DNA of 55,819 bases. Origin: Bradyrhizobium sp. S69 (GTDB lineage Bacteria; Pseudomonadota; Alphaproteobacteria; Rhizobiales; Xanthobacteraceae). The position numbers and the translations under genes were made by a program. The notes under the pieces were generated by a model. That model saw only the letters and a list, made by a program, of their open reading frames with translations, searched no databases and had not been told where the DNA came from. Below, piece after piece: positions 17,121 through 25,895 of this stretch. Location: assembly GCF_009766005.1 (NCBI RefSeq), contig NZ_LMUK01000053.1, forward strand, positions 7,325 through 63,143, read 5' to 3'. Numbering within the stretch: position 1 is the stretch's first letter; each line of letters begins with the position of its first letter.

Positions 17121-18494
17121 TTACGCCGCGGTCGCCACCACCCGGTTGCGGCCGTCATGCTTGGCGCGGTAGAGCGCGGTGTCGGCGCGCTTGAGCACGT
17201 CGGCGACGGCCTCGCCCTTGCGTTCCAGCGTCGACAGGCCGATCGAAATCGTAACTTCGATCCGTTTTGCACCCTTGTGGACCGCAAACGTCTCGCCTGC
17301 GATCGAGCGCCGCAAGCGCTCGGCGACCATGCCGGCGACGTGCAGATCCGTCTCCGGCATCACGATGACGAATTCCTCGCCGCCATAGCGGCAGGCCAGA
17401 TCGATGCCGCGGATCGACTTGCGGATCCTTACCGCGAATTCGCGCAACACGTCGTCGCCGGCATCGTGGCCATAATTGTCGTTGATCGATTTGAAGAAAT
17501 CGATGTCGAGCATCATCAGCGCCAATGGCTTGCCGCGGCTCGAGGCCTGTTCGGCCAGCGTACCGAGATGGCTTTCCATGTAGCGGCGATTATGCAGGCC
17601 GGTGAGCGCGTCGGTGATCGCCATCTCGATCGAGTTCTGCACGTTGTCGCGCAAATGGTCGGTATAGCGGCGCTTGCGGATCTGGGTACGGGCGCGCGCC
17701 AGCAATTCATTCTTGTCGACCGGGCGCAGCAAATAGTCGTTGACGCCGATCTCGAGGCCACGAAGCAGCCGCGCGTTATTGTCGGCATCGGCGATCGCGA
17801 GTATCGGCACTTGCCGGGTCCGCTCCAGCGAACGCGCCTGGCTGCACAGCCGCAAGCCGTCGAAATTCTCCAGGCCGAGCGAGACGATCAGCAGGTCGTA
17901 ATTGCCTTCGGCGGCATGAAACAGCGCCTCCGCCGGGTTGGTTTCGACATCCACGGTGTGTTCGGCGCTCAAAACCGGCGCCAGCCGCTCGTAGGACGAC
18001 GCCCGGTCATCGACCAGCAGCACGCGGCCGCCCTTGCCGGTGTCGGCCACCGCGCTGCGCTCCGGCGCCTGGACGCCGATCTCGAGCGAGGTGATCGCGC
18101 GCATGCGCAATTCGTCGGTCATCATCTTCAGGCGGGTCAGCGAACGCACCCGCGCAATCAGCACCACGTCGGACACCGGCTTGGTCAGGAAATCGTCGGC
18201 GCCGGCCTCCAGGCCGCGCACGCGATCGGCCGGGCTGTCCAGCGCCGTGACCATCACGACCGGAATAAAATGCGTCGCCGGATTGGACTTCAGCCGGCGG
18301 CAGACCTCGAACCCGTCGATATCGGGCATCATGACGTCGAGCAGGATGATATCGCATTCGGCGCGCGCGCAGACAGCCAGCGCCTCGGTGCCATTGCTCG
18401 CGGTCAGGACGTCGAAATATTCGGCCGACAGCCGCGCTTCCAACAGCTTGACGTTGGCGGGAACGTCGTCGACGACCAGGATACGCGCGGACAT
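17121..18494 (-). CDS. pleD: PleD-like response regulator diguanylate cyclase
   Basis: A 457-residue REC-REC-GGEEF protein that makes cyclic di-GMP. The first receiver has the phosphoacceptor Asp53 in DIILLDVMMPDIDGF; the second is a degenerate receiver (ENFDGL region in place of a normal Asp pocket), as in Caulobacter PleD. The GGEEF motif is intact at residues 371-375 in RYGGEEFVIV, and RGID five residues before it is an RxxD inhibitory site for product feedback. It lies 12 bases after divK in one operon, the standard alphaproteobacterial arrangement linking polarity and c-di-GMP. Confidence 0.95.
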   Translation of the reverse strand: MSARILVVDDVPANVKLLEARLSAEYFDVLTASNGTEALAVCARAECDIILLDVMMPDIDGFEVCRRLKSNPATHFIPVVMVTALDSPADRVRGLEAGADDFLTKPVSDVVLIARVRSLTRLKMMTDELRMRAITSLEIGVQAPERSAVADTGKGGRVLLVDDRASSYERLAPVLSAEHTVDVETNPAEALFHAAEGNYDLLIVSLGLENFDGLRLCSQARSLERTRQVPILAIADADNNARLLRGLEIGVNDYLLRPVDKNELLARARTQIRKRRYTDHLRDNVQNSIEMAITDALTGLHNRRYMESHLGTLAEQASSRGKPLALMMLDIDFFKSINDNYGHDAGDDVLREFAVRIRKSIRGIDLACRYGGEEFVIVMPETDLHVAGMVAERLRRSIAGETFAVHKGAKRIEVTISIGLSTLERKGEAVADVLKRADTALYRAKHDGRNRVVATAA

Positions 18495-18506
18495 CGATAC
18501 TCTCCC

Positions 18507-18872
18507 CTACCCTACGAACCGTCGAACGGTCTCGATAAACTTTCCGACCGAGATCGGTTTGGACAAATACGCCTCGCAGCCACCCTCGCGAATACGCTCT
18601 TCGTCGCCCTTCATCGCAAACGCCGTCACCGCGACCACCGGAATGTTGCGCAGCTCCGGATCGTCCTTGATCCATTTCGTCACTTCGAGGCCGGACACCT
18701 GAGGGAGCTGGATATCCATCAGAACGAGATCCGGACGAAGCTTGCGCACGAGGTCGAGCGCCTCAAAACCATTGCTGGTCCCGCAGGTCTGATAGCCGTG
18801 CGCTTCCAACAGATCGCGGAAGAGCTTCATGTTGAGCTCGTTGTCCTCCACGATCAGGACGGTTTTGGCCAT
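18507..18872 (-). CDS. divK: Single-domain response regulator DivK
   Basis: A 121-residue stand-alone receiver domain starting MAKTVLIVEDNELNMKLF with the phosphorylated Asp53 in LVLMDIQLP, a conserved Thr (VVAVTAFAM) and Lys (YLSKPI). It matches Caulobacter DivK, which controls the DivJ/PleC/CckA-CtrA cell-cycle circuit. I use ATG 18872 because it starts the conserved region; four extra codons upstream are possible. It is followed by pleD in the same operon. Confidence 0.95.
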   Translation of the reverse strand: MAKTVLIVEDNELNMKLFRDLLEAHGYQTCGTSNGFEALDLVRKLRPDLVLMDIQLPQVSGLEVTKWIKDDPELRNIPVVAVTAFAMKGDEERIREGGCEAYLSKPISVGKFIETVRRFVG

Positions 18873-19097
18873 CCGTCCCTCCAATTCCCGATAAGCAGGC
18901 CCGGCCTCCGGCGCAGCGATGCGCCGCCGGACGTGGAAAAAACTGAATTTAAACTAGCGCCAGATTCGTTCTAACCCGTTAAGCCGAAGTGGTAACTTTC
19001 TGCAGAGCGGTTTGGACTTGCTTGAACAAGCTTTGCAGACTCGGGCAAGATAGTTTCAAACTAGAGACCAGAAGTTACGGAAAGGCAAACACGTCAG

Positions 19098-19397
19098 TTG
19101 AAGAAAGCTGTTCAAAACCCCCGGCAAGCCGCTGAAATCGTTGCAGTTCAGGCGCTTTCCTTCATCGCCGGCGAGCCTGAGCGGCTGGGGCTGTTTCTGG
19201 CCGAAAGCGGGATCGGCCCGGAGACGCTGCGCACCGCTGCGACCGATCCACATTTTTTGGCCAATGTGCTGGATTTCGTGATGCGCGATGACGCGACCGT
19301 GAAGGCGTTCGCGGCCGCCTCGCAGCTTCATCCCACCAACATTGCCGCGGCCCACCAGGCGCTGAACGATCCGCAATGGGAGCGCGATGTGCCGTGA
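19098..19397 (+). CDS. DUF3572 family protein
   Basis: A 99-residue conserved alphaproteobacterial protein of unknown function (AEIVAVQALSFIAGEPERLGLFLAESGIGPETLR is the family core, all-helical). No ATG lies at a good position, so TTG 19098 is taken. Its stop overlaps the dinB start (GTGA), which implies translational coupling. Its place between divK-pleD and dinB is conserved in relatives. Confidence 0.85.
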   Translation: MKKAVQNPRQAAEIVAVQALSFIAGEPERLGLFLAESGIGPETLRTAATDPHFLANVLDFVMRDDATVKAFAAASQLHPTNIAAAHQALNDPQWERDVP

Positions 19398-20689
19398 GCG
19401 CCGCCGCGCCGGAGCCTGGCGGCCCCACCTGCTTCTGCCGGGATTGCCTGGCTGATCACGATATCGCCGCCCGGCGCTGTGGCGAATGCGGCTCCCCTCG
19501 CCTGCTCCGTCATCCCACACTGCCGGCGCTGACGCTGGCCCACATCGATTGCGACGCGTTCTACGCCACCGTCGAGAAGCGCGATAACCCTGCCATTGCC
19601 GACACGCCGGTCATCATTGGCGGCGGCAAGCGCGGCGTGGTGTCGGCGGCATGCTACATCGCCCGCACCTTCGGCGTGCGCTCGGCGATGCCGATGTTCA
19701 AGGCGCTGGCGCTGTGCCCGCATGCCACCGTGATCCGGCCCGACATGGCCAAATATGTCAGGGTCGGCCGCGAGGTGAGGCACGCCATGCAGGCGCTGAC
19801 GCCGCTGGTCGAGCCGCTTTCGATCGACGAGGCGTTTTTAGACCTTGCCGGCACCCAGCGCGTCCATGGCATGATCCCCGCCAAGGTGCTGGCGCGCTTT
19901 GCCCGCGAGGTCGAGCGCAAGATCGGCATCACGGTTTCCGTGGGCCTGTCCTGCAACAAGTTCCTGGCCAAGATCGCCTCCGACCTCGACAAGCCGCGCG
20001 GCTTTGCCGCCCTCGACCAGGAGCAGGCGCGCGTGATGCTCGCCGAAAAGCCGGTCGGCTTCATTTACGGGGTCGGACCAGCCACCCAGGAAAAGCTGAT
20101 CCAGCGCGGTTTCCGCACCATCGCCGACCTGCAGCGCGCCGACGAAATCGAGTTGATGCGGCAATTCTCGACCGAAGGCCGCAGGCTGTGGCGGCTGGCG
20201 CGCGGCATCGACGATCGCCGCGTCGAGGCCGATCGCGGCGCCAAGACCATCTCCAACGAGACCACATTCGAGAGCGATATCCGCGATTTCGCGACCCTGG
20301 AAAAAACCCTGTGGCGGCTATCGGAGAAAGTATCCTCGCGACTCAAGAGCAGCGATCTGTCGGGCGCGACCATCACGCTGAAACTGAAGACCGCCGATTT
20401 CAGGCAGCGCACCCGCTCGCAATCGATTCACGCGCCGACCCAGCTCGCCACCAAAATCTTCGCGACCTCGCGGGAAATGCTGGCAAAGGAAATCGACGGT
20501 ACGTCGTTTCGGCTGATCGGCACCGGCGTCAGCGCGTTGCGCGTGGGATCGGCGGCCGACGACACCGACATGCTCGACCGCCGCTCCGCCCACGCCGAAC
20601 GCGCCATCGACGATTTGCGCAAGAAATTCGGCAATACCGCCGTGATCCGCGGCATCGCCTATGACGGGCCGGGCAAGGAAGAGGAGTGA
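19394..20689 (+). CDS. dinB: DNA polymerase IV (Y-family) with N-terminal zinc-finger-like extension
   Basis: A 431-residue error-prone translesion polymerase. Catalytic motifs are LAHIDCDAFYATVE and LSIDEAFLDL; the helix-hairpin-helix and little-finger regions follow. Before the polymerase domain are about 45 residues with CFCRDC and CGECG, two CxxC pairs that look like a zinc finger, an extension typical of alphaproteobacterial DinB. I take GTG 19394, which overlaps the DUF3572 stop; ATG 19376 in the same frame would add six residues. It would act in damage tolerance. Confidence 0.93.
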   Translation: MSAAAPEPGGPTCFCRDCLADHDIAARRCGECGSPRLLRHPTLPALTLAHIDCDAFYATVEKRDNPAIADTPVIIGGGKRGVVSAACYIARTFGVRSAMPMFKALALCPHATVIRPDMAKYVRVGREVRHAMQALTPLVEPLSIDEAFLDLAGTQRVHGMIPAKVLARFAREVERKIGITVSVGLSCNKFLAKIASDLDKPRGFAALDQEQARVMLAEKPVGFIYGVGPATQEKLIQRGFRTIADLQRADEIELMRQFSTEGRRLWRLARGIDDRRVEADRGAKTISNETTFESDIRDFATLEKTLWRLSEKVSSRLKSSDLSGATITLKLKTADFRQRTRSQSIHAPTQLATKIFATSREMLAKEIDGTSFRLIGTGVSALRVGSAADDTDMLDRRSAHAERAIDDLRKKFGNTAVIRGIAYDGPGKEEE

Positions 20690-20698
20690 GTCCAAGTT

Positions 20699-20772
20699 CG
20701 TCATTGCGAGCGAAGCGAAGCAATCCAGCCTTGCTTGTGGCCCTGGATTGCTTCGCTTCGCTCGCAATGACG
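20699..20772. repeat. Perfect 30-base inverted repeat
   Basis: Two perfect 30-base arms (left 20699-20728, right 20743-20772) with a 14-base centre, starting cgtcattgcgagcgaagcg. It lies between the dinB stop and the convergent eipB-like gene. Elements with this gcgagcgaagcgaagcaatcc core are frequent in alphaproteobacterial genomes. The RNA would fold into a long hairpin from either side. Confidence 0.9.
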
Positions 20773-20884
20773 GATGGAGCCGTGCAGCAATGGAACCGTC
20801 ATCCCGGGGATGACGTCCGAGATCGCTGCACAGCCTCTCAGACTGACGGTGCGGATGTGGCAGCGGCCAAAACCCTCGCTACCA

Positions 20885-21757
20885 TCACTTGCACGGCTTG
20901 GAATCCTTGACGTCGAATTTCCCGAGCACGCCGGAGACGACGAAATCATTGTAGTCCAGCAGCAGCGACCGCGAGACGCCGTTCTCGTAAAGCTCGAACG
21001 ACATCGCATAGGCCGGCGTCTGCTCGCCGTCCGTCGGCTTGGTGTCACGGTCGTAATAGCTGACCGTGACCGGCCACCGCGTCAGCGATTTCATCGCATC
21101 GCTGGTGGTGGAGGGATCCGGCGTGGCGATGGTCCGGTCGCCTGGTATCGCCTGCCCGATCACCGACAGCGTGTTGTAAACCTTCTCGCCATTGTCGGAG
21201 CCATCATAGACCGTGAGCTCCAGCACGGATTTGCCGGCGCGCGCGGCCTCGATGATGCGCTGGATCTGCTGGGTCGGAAACACCGTGCTGCCGTCGAGCG
21301 TAAAGGTCTTGGCTTGCGGCTGTTTCAATTTGACCGTGACGTGGTCACCGGTGCGCTCGGCCACCCCGTCGACCGGGTTCGAGTCGGTGTCGTTCATCCG
21401 TGAATCGATCTTGAAGCGATAGCTCTTGCCATCGGCGTCTTCCCAGGAGCTCGAGCGCAGATCGCTCAACGTCACCTTGTCTTCGCCGCTTTGCAGTTCC
21501 GAGACCTGCCGGAATTCCGAGGAGTAGCCTTCGCAGGCGCTGCCGGTGAAGGTGTAGAGAATGCGCCCCCGCGCGCTGTCGACCGAACTGCCGCGCGACT
21601 TGACGAGGGTCAGATCATACAGCGCCTGATGCGGCAAAAACGGAATGCTCGCGCCGGCCTCGGCCCGGCTGCCGGTAAAAACCGATCCAAATGCGAGGAC
21701 GGCGACGCTGAGCGCCAATGATCTGGCGCCGCGAGGCAAAATGAGTGACACGGTCAT
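20885..21757 (-). CDS. EipB-like envelope integrity protein (DUF1849)
   Basis: A 290-residue exported protein. The N-terminus has a signal peptide (ARSLALSVAVLAFGSVFTGSR) ending near AEA. The mature part begins ASIPFLPHQALYDLTL and contains GSACEGYSSEFR and a C-terminal SKPCK; the two cysteines sit where Brucella EipB makes its disulfide. EipB is a periplasmic beta-spiral protein needed for envelope integrity. I start at ATG 21757, behind GAGGAAAAGAC. It is monocistronic and convergent with dinB. Confidence 0.85.
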   Translation of the reverse strand: MTVSLILPRGARSLALSVAVLAFGSVFTGSRAEAGASIPFLPHQALYDLTLVKSRGSSVDSARGRILYTFTGSACEGYSSEFRQVSELQSGEDKVTLSDLRSSSWEDADGKSYRFKIDSRMNDTDSNPVDGVAERTGDHVTVKLKQPQAKTFTLDGSTVFPTQQIQRIIEAARAGKSVLELTVYDGSDNGEKVYNTLSVIGQAIPGDRTIATPDPSTTSDAMKSLTRWPVTVSYYDRDTKPTDGEQTPAYAMSFELYENGVSRSLLLDYNDFVVSGVLGKFDVKDSKPCK

Positions 21758-21844
21758 GTCTTTTCCTCGAAGGAGATTTGTCAGATTAGTGACGGCGCTA
21801 TTGCGCCGCAACTAGGGCAAAAATCACAAAAAACGCCGAGACGG

Positions 21845-21895
21845 CAAGGTTTTTCAGGCTTCAAGGTTTTTCAGGCTTCAAGGTTTTTCAGGCTT
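21845..21895. repeat. Three perfect 17-base tandem repeats
   Basis: The unit caaggtttttcaggctt occurs three times head to tail (21845-21861, 21862-21878, 21879-21895) between eipB-like and RidA, with no spacing or mismatch. A second shorter duplication (ctggttcacatca) lies at about 22003-22029. Confidence 0.9.
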
Positions 21896-22043
21896 GGCGC
21901 CGGATGCCCCTCACGGAAGCGGCAACGCAGACCGGCGCTGGCTTGCATGTAGTACCGCAATGCGCGAAACAATGTGCGCCCGATCACATCTCATCGGGTG
22001 CTGGTTCACATCAAACCTGGTTCACATCAGACGAGGACGAAAC

Positions 22044-22514
22044 ATGGCGGGTACGGTCGAACAAAAACTGGCGGCATTGGGCATTGTCTTGCATACGCCG
22101 CCAAGCCCGGTAGCCAATTACGTCGGGTTTGTGCGCACCGGCAATCTCTTGATCGTGTCCGGTCAGGTTTGCGTCGATCCCGAGGGCAAGCTGATCGCCA
22201 AGGGCAAGCTCGGCGCCGGCGTTACCGTGGAGCAAGGCAACGCGGCGGCGCGCGGTTGCGCGATCAACCTGCTGGCGCAGGTCAAGGCCGCGCTCGGCGA
22301 CCTCGACAAGGTGGTGCGCGTGGTCCGTCTCGGCGGCTTCGTCAATTCGGCGCCCGACTTTCTCGACGGGCCGAAAGTCCTGAACGGCGCCTCCGACCTG
22401 ATGGTCGCAGCCTTCGGCGACAAGGGCCGCCACGCCCGCACCACCGTCGGCGTTGCCTCGCTGCCGGCAGACGCAGCCGTCGAGGTCGAGGGGATATTCG
22501 AGGTCGTCTCCTAA
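22044..22514 (+). CDS. RidA/YjgF-family protein
   Basis: A 156-residue Rid-family protein. The fold motifs are GNLLIVSGQVCVDPEGKL and VVRLGGFVNSAPDF, and the C-terminus GVASLPADAAVEVEGIFEV carries the usual beta-strand, although the RidA active-site Arg context is replaced by HARTTVGVASLP, as in the longer RidA-like subgroup. Such proteins deaminate reactive imines or enamines. I use ATG 22044 with an upstream ACGAGGACGA. It precedes the GDPD gene by 14 bases and is probably co-transcribed with it. Confidence 0.88.
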   Translation: MAGTVEQKLAALGIVLHTPPSPVANYVGFVRTGNLLIVSGQVCVDPEGKLIAKGKLGAGVTVEQGNAAARGCAINLLAQVKAALGDLDKVVRVVRLGGFVNSAPDFLDGPKVLNGASDLMVAAFGDKGRHARTTVGVASLPADAAVEVEGIFEVVS

Positions 22515-22528
22515 GAAGGCCTCAGCCG

Positions 22529-23281
22529 GTGCGCGCCCCCGACTGGCTCACCGCGCGACCCGTGGCCCATCGCGGCCTGCACGACCGCGCCCGTGGCATC
22601 ATCGAGAACATGCCGGGCGCGGTGACCGCCGCGATTGCGGGGAATTTCAGCATCGAGGTCGATATCCAGCTCTCGGCCGACGGCGAAGCCATGGTGCATC
22701 ATGATGACGCGCTCGGCCGCCTCACCGAAGGGTCTGGCGCCTTGCGCAGCCTGACCGCCGCCCAACTCAAGGCGGCCGCGTTCAAGGATACGTCCGAGCG
22801 GATGATGTCGCTCGGCGATCTCTGCGCGCTGGTCGCGGGCCGAGTCCCGCTGGTGATCGAGGTCAAAAGCCATTTTGACGGCGACCGCCAACTGGTGCGG
22901 CGGATGTCGGAGGTTCTCGCGGCCTATCGCGGCCCCGTGGCCGGCATGTCGTTCGACCCCGATCAGGTGATGGCGCTGCGCGAAACGATGCCTCAGCTCG
23001 CCCGTGGCATCGTGGCCGAACGGCACTATAGCGAGGCTGACTGGCCGGAGGCTTCGCCCAGGCAGCGCCGGGACATGACGCATCTGCGCCACGGCTTCCG
23101 CAGCCGGCCGCATTTTGTGGCCTATCGGGTCGACGAATTGCCCGCCACCGCGCCCTGGATCGCCCACCACATTTTCGGGCTGCCGCTGTTGACCTGGACC
23201 GTGCGCACGGCTGAGCAACGCCAACGCGCCGCCCGCTACGCCGATCAGATGATATTCGAGGGGTTCGTTCCAGCAATCTGA
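22529..23281 (+). CDS. Glycerophosphodiester phosphodiesterase family protein
   Basis: A 250-residue cytoplasmic enzyme cleaving glycerophosphodiesters to glycerol-3-phosphate. Motifs: VAHRGLHDRARG (HR), FSIEVDIQLSADGEAMVHHDD (E.D and HD metal ligands) and PLVIEVKSHF (Glu-Lys). No signal peptide. The start is GTG 22529, 14 bases after the RidA stop. The family is clear; it resembles UgpQ-type enzymes in size. Confidence 0.88.
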   Translation: MRAPDWLTARPVAHRGLHDRARGIIENMPGAVTAAIAGNFSIEVDIQLSADGEAMVHHDDALGRLTEGSGALRSLTAAQLKAAAFKDTSERMMSLGDLCALVAGRVPLVIEVKSHFDGDRQLVRRMSEVLAAYRGPVAGMSFDPDQVMALRETMPQLARGIVAERHYSEADWPEASPRQRRDMTHLRHGFRSRPHFVAYRVDELPATAPWIAHHIFGLPLLTWTVRTAEQRQRAARYADQMIFEGFVPAI

Positions 23282-23424
23282 CGCCAAGAACTCTGACTCC
23301 GCTGATCTGACACACCGCCCCCCGTCACGCGACCCTTGAAGTCGCGCGTGCAATGCACGATCTTTGTCGGGTTGGTCACGATGTGCGATGGCCGATCGTG
23401 ACATGAGGCCGGTCCAAGTCGTCG

Positions 23425-24675
23425 ATGGCGCCATCCGAAATATCCCTCGAAGCAGTCCCTTCCGTCAGCGATATTCCGGCTGAGGATTGGGACGCCTGCG
23501 CCAATCCGGCGCCCGGTTCGGCCGGGCTCGAAGAGCTCGATACGCTGGCGCCGATCGACCCGGCCGACGGCTCCTGCGTCAGATCAAATCAAGGATATAA
23601 CCCTTTCGTTTCACACGCTTTTTTATCGGCCGTGGAAACCTCCGGATCGGCCTGTGCGCGGACCGGTTGGGGTCCGCGGCATCTGCTCGCAAAACTCGAT
23701 GGCGGCATTGCCGGCATCGTGCCCTGCTATCTGAAATCGCACTCGCAGGGCGAATACGTGTTCGATCGCGGCTGGGCCGATGCCTATGAGCGCGCCGGCG
23801 GACGCTATTATCCGAAACTGCAGGCCTCGGTTCCCTTTACGCCGGCGACCGGCCCGCGCCTGTTGATCCGCCATGGCGTCGATGCCGATGTCATCGGCGG
23901 CACCTTGGCCACGGGGCTCGTGGCGCTGTGCGAGGCCACCAAGGCCTCCTCGGTTCACGTTACGTTTGCCCGGCAGGCCGAACAGAAATTTCTGGCCGAG
24001 CACGAATTCCTGGAGCGCACCGACCAGCAGTTCCATTGGCACAACCAGGGCTACGCCAGCTTCGATGATTTTCTCGCCACCCTCAATTCGCGCCATCGCA
24101 AGGCGATCAAGCGCGAACGGCGCGAGGCGCTTAGCGCCGGGATCACCATCCACGCCCTCACCGGCAGCGACATCACCGAGGACGCCTGGGACGCCTTCTT
24201 CGAGTTCTACATGGAGACCGGCTCGCGCAAATGGGGCCGGCCTTATCTGACGCGGAAATTCTTCTCGCTGATCGGCGAGAGCATGAGCCGCGATGTGCTG
24301 CTGGTGATGGCCAAGCGCGACGGCCGCTGGATCGCCGGCGCGATCAATTTCATCGGCTCCGATACGCTGTTCGGCCGTAACTGGGGTGCGATCGAGCACC
24401 ATCCGTTCCTGCATTTCGAGGTCTGCTATTACCAGGCGATCGATTTTGCGATCAAGCGCGGCTTGAAAACGGTGGAGGCCGGCGCCCAGGGCGAACACAA
24501 GATCGCGCGCGGCTACCTGCCGCAAACCACCTATTCGGCGCACTACATCGCCGACCCCGGACTGCGCCGCGCCATCGCGGACTATCTCAAGCGCGAGCGC
24601 GCCTATGTCGCCGAGGCCGGGCGCGAACTGACCGAGGCGGGCCCGTTCCGCAAAACCGACGAGGACCCGGCTTGA
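23425..24675 (+). CDS. GNAT/FemAB-like acyltransferase, DUF482 (PF04339)
   Basis: A 416-residue protein of the DUF482 family, annotated elsewhere as 'peptidogalycan biosynthesis' and related to FemAB/GNAT folds. Two repeated halves are visible: NPFVSHAFLSAVETSGSA...GWGPRHLLAK and the C-terminal TVEAGAQGEHKIARGYLP. Family members probably transfer an acyl or amino-acid group from an activated donor, but no substrate has been shown that I know. It stands alone between GDPD and HIT. Confidence 0.85.
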   Translation: MAPSEISLEAVPSVSDIPAEDWDACANPAPGSAGLEELDTLAPIDPADGSCVRSNQGYNPFVSHAFLSAVETSGSACARTGWGPRHLLAKLDGGIAGIVPCYLKSHSQGEYVFDRGWADAYERAGGRYYPKLQASVPFTPATGPRLLIRHGVDADVIGGTLATGLVALCEATKASSVHVTFARQAEQKFLAEHEFLERTDQQFHWHNQGYASFDDFLATLNSRHRKAIKRERREALSAGITIHALTGSDITEDAWDAFFEFYMETGSRKWGRPYLTRKFFSLIGESMSRDVLLVMAKRDGRWIAGAINFIGSDTLFGRNWGAIEHHPFLHFEVCYYQAIDFAIKRGLKTVEAGAQGEHKIARGYLPQTTYSAHYIADPGLRRAIADYLKRERAYVAEAGRELTEAGPFRKTDEDPA

Positions 24676-24702
24676 CCGTCTGGACCAGCGCCATAAAACT
24701 GT

Positions 24703-24758
24703 AGCGTTTTCGAGCGAAGTGGATACCGGTTTGCGTCAAGAAAACGCGTCAAAACAAA
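24703..24758. repeat. Dispersed intergenic repeat (copy 1)
   Basis: Contains gcgttttcgagcgaagtgg, then ataccggtttgcgtcaag and aaaacgcgtcaaaac. The same blocks occur in reverse orientation at 47514-47607, so this is a dispersed family with palindromic ends (aaaacgc / gcgtttt). Confidence 0.8.
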
Positions 24759-24798
24759 CGATCAGAACCGGACTTCAGGGAGCCGCCAAGGAGCAACC

Positions 24799-25221
24799 AT
24801 GACCGCGTATGACCCCAGCAACATTTTCGCGAAAATCCTGCGTGGCGAGATCCCCTGCTACAAGGTCTATGAGAACGACCACGTGCTGGCATTTCTCGAC
24901 ATCATGCCGCGCTCGCCCGGCCACACTTTGGTGATCCCGAAGGCCCCCGCCCGCAACATCCTCGACATCGAGGCGGAGGATTTCGCCCATGTCGCGCGCG
25001 CCGCCCACAAGATCGCCCGGGCCGCGATAAAGGCGTTCGAGGCCAACGGCATCACCGTGGTACAATTCAGCGAGCCCGCCTCGGGGCAAGAGGTCTATCA
25101 TTTGCACATGCACGTGATGCCGCGCCACGACGGCATCGCGCTACTGCCGCCGGCCAGCCGCAAGGAAGACGCCAAGGTGCTGGAAGCCAATGCGGCCAAG
25201 CTGATCGCGGCGCTGGGGTAG
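24799..25221 (+). CDS. HIT-family hydrolase (HinT-like)
   Basis: A 140-residue histidine-triad protein hydrolysing nucleoside phosphoramidates or AMP-linked substrates. The triad is visible as YHLHMHVMP at the end of the domain, with FAKILRGEIPCYKVYENDHVLAFLDI at the start, as in HinT/YcfF. ATG 24799 follows CCAAGGAG. Monocistronic. Confidence 0.92.
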   Translation: MTAYDPSNIFAKILRGEIPCYKVYENDHVLAFLDIMPRSPGHTLVIPKAPARNILDIEAEDFAHVARAAHKIARAAIKAFEANGITVVQFSEPASGQEVYHLHMHVMPRHDGIALLPPASRKEDAKVLEANAAKLIAALG

Positions 25222-25265
25222 GTTCGTAGCCCGGATGACGGCAGGAAGCTTTACAGCAACGGCAC

Positions 25266-25374
25266 CGTCATCCTGAGGTGCGCGCCATCCTCGGCGCGCC
25301 TCGAAGGATGCTATTCATCGTTGTGCCTGCGGCCATCCTTCGAGGCGCGCAAGAGCGCGCACCTCAGGATGACG
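25266..25374. repeat. Long imperfect inverted repeat
   Basis: Arms start cgtcatcctgaggtgcgcgc and end with the complement gcgcgcacctcaggatgacg, with inner arms ctcgaaggatg / catccttcgag. It fills the space between the convergent HIT and trmO genes and could act as a bidirectional hairpin terminator. The motif family is widespread in alphaproteobacterial intergenic DNA. Confidence 0.85.
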
Positions 25375-25400
25375 ATGCCGTTGCCGGAAAGTCCCGTCCC

Positions 25401-25892
25401 TCACTCCGTCTCGAAGTCGCCTGCCTGCGGCGGCGCCAGTGGGGTGAACTCGCAGCGGTCGGGTTTGATGTCGATCAGCGGCGTCTCGTCGAGGCAGTCG
25501 AGGCCGCGCACCAGAACCACATTGCCTTCGATCCCGACCAGTCTGACGATCGAGGTGCCGATCGGATTGGGCCGCACCGGCGAGCGCAGCGAGAACGTGC
25601 CGCGGGTCGATTTGTTGTTCTTCGGCGATTGCAGCACCAGATCGCGGCGCGACTGATGCAGCCAATAGAGCACTTCGAGATTGGCGTAGAAGTCGACGCC
25701 CTTGAGCGCCGGTACCCATGGCTCGAAGATCTCGAGCCGGCAGACCGGGCCATCGTGCCGCCCCTGCCGCGGCGTCGCCAGCCGCGAGGTCCAGGGGGTA
25801 CGGATGCGGCCGATAAAGACCAGACCGGCATCGCGCCCGGTCGGCGCCTCGACGGCAACCTCCCCTTCGCGGACTTCACTCTCTCGCACCAT
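25401..25892 (-). CDS. tRNA (N6-threonylcarbamoyladenosine-37) methyltransferase TrmO-like
   Basis: A 163-residue protein of the TsaA/UPF0066 (TrmO) family, which methylates t6A37 of tRNAs using SAM. Key pattern: STRGTFSLRSPVRPNPIGTSIVRLVGIEG, the SAM-binding RxxxRPNPIG core, plus GLDCLDETPLIDIKPD near the C-terminus. The protein is single-domain, lacking the C-terminal extension of E. coli TrmO. It starts 3 bases past the end of the neighbouring Bug gene and may be translationally linked with it. Confidence 0.88.
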   Translation of the reverse strand: MVRESEVREGEVAVEAPTGRDAGLVFIGRIRTPWTSRLATPRQGRHDGPVCRLEIFEPWVPALKGVDFYANLEVLYWLHQSRRDLVLQSPKNNKSTRGTFSLRSPVRPNPIGTSIVRLVGIEGNVVLVRGLDCLDETPLIDIKPDRCEFTPLAPPQAGDFETE

Positions 25893-25895
25893 GTC

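Noticed and set aside
17157..18974. A 605-residue plus-strand frame opposite pleD-divK
   Set aside because: Antisense artefact of high-GC codon use; it covers two well-identified genes.
18885..19097. CtrA binding sites upstream of divK
   Set aside because: TTAA-like bases occur (around 18945-18982) but no TTAA-N7-TTAA full site is present.
21845..21895. A CRISPR array
   Set aside because: Three copies of a 17-base unit directly joined with no spacers, and no cas genes anywhere in the window.
21974..23281. A 435-residue open frame covering RidA and GDPD
   Set aside because: Its first half is the RidA gene in another frame, giving Arg-rich nonsense; only the part after 22529 is a real GDPD.
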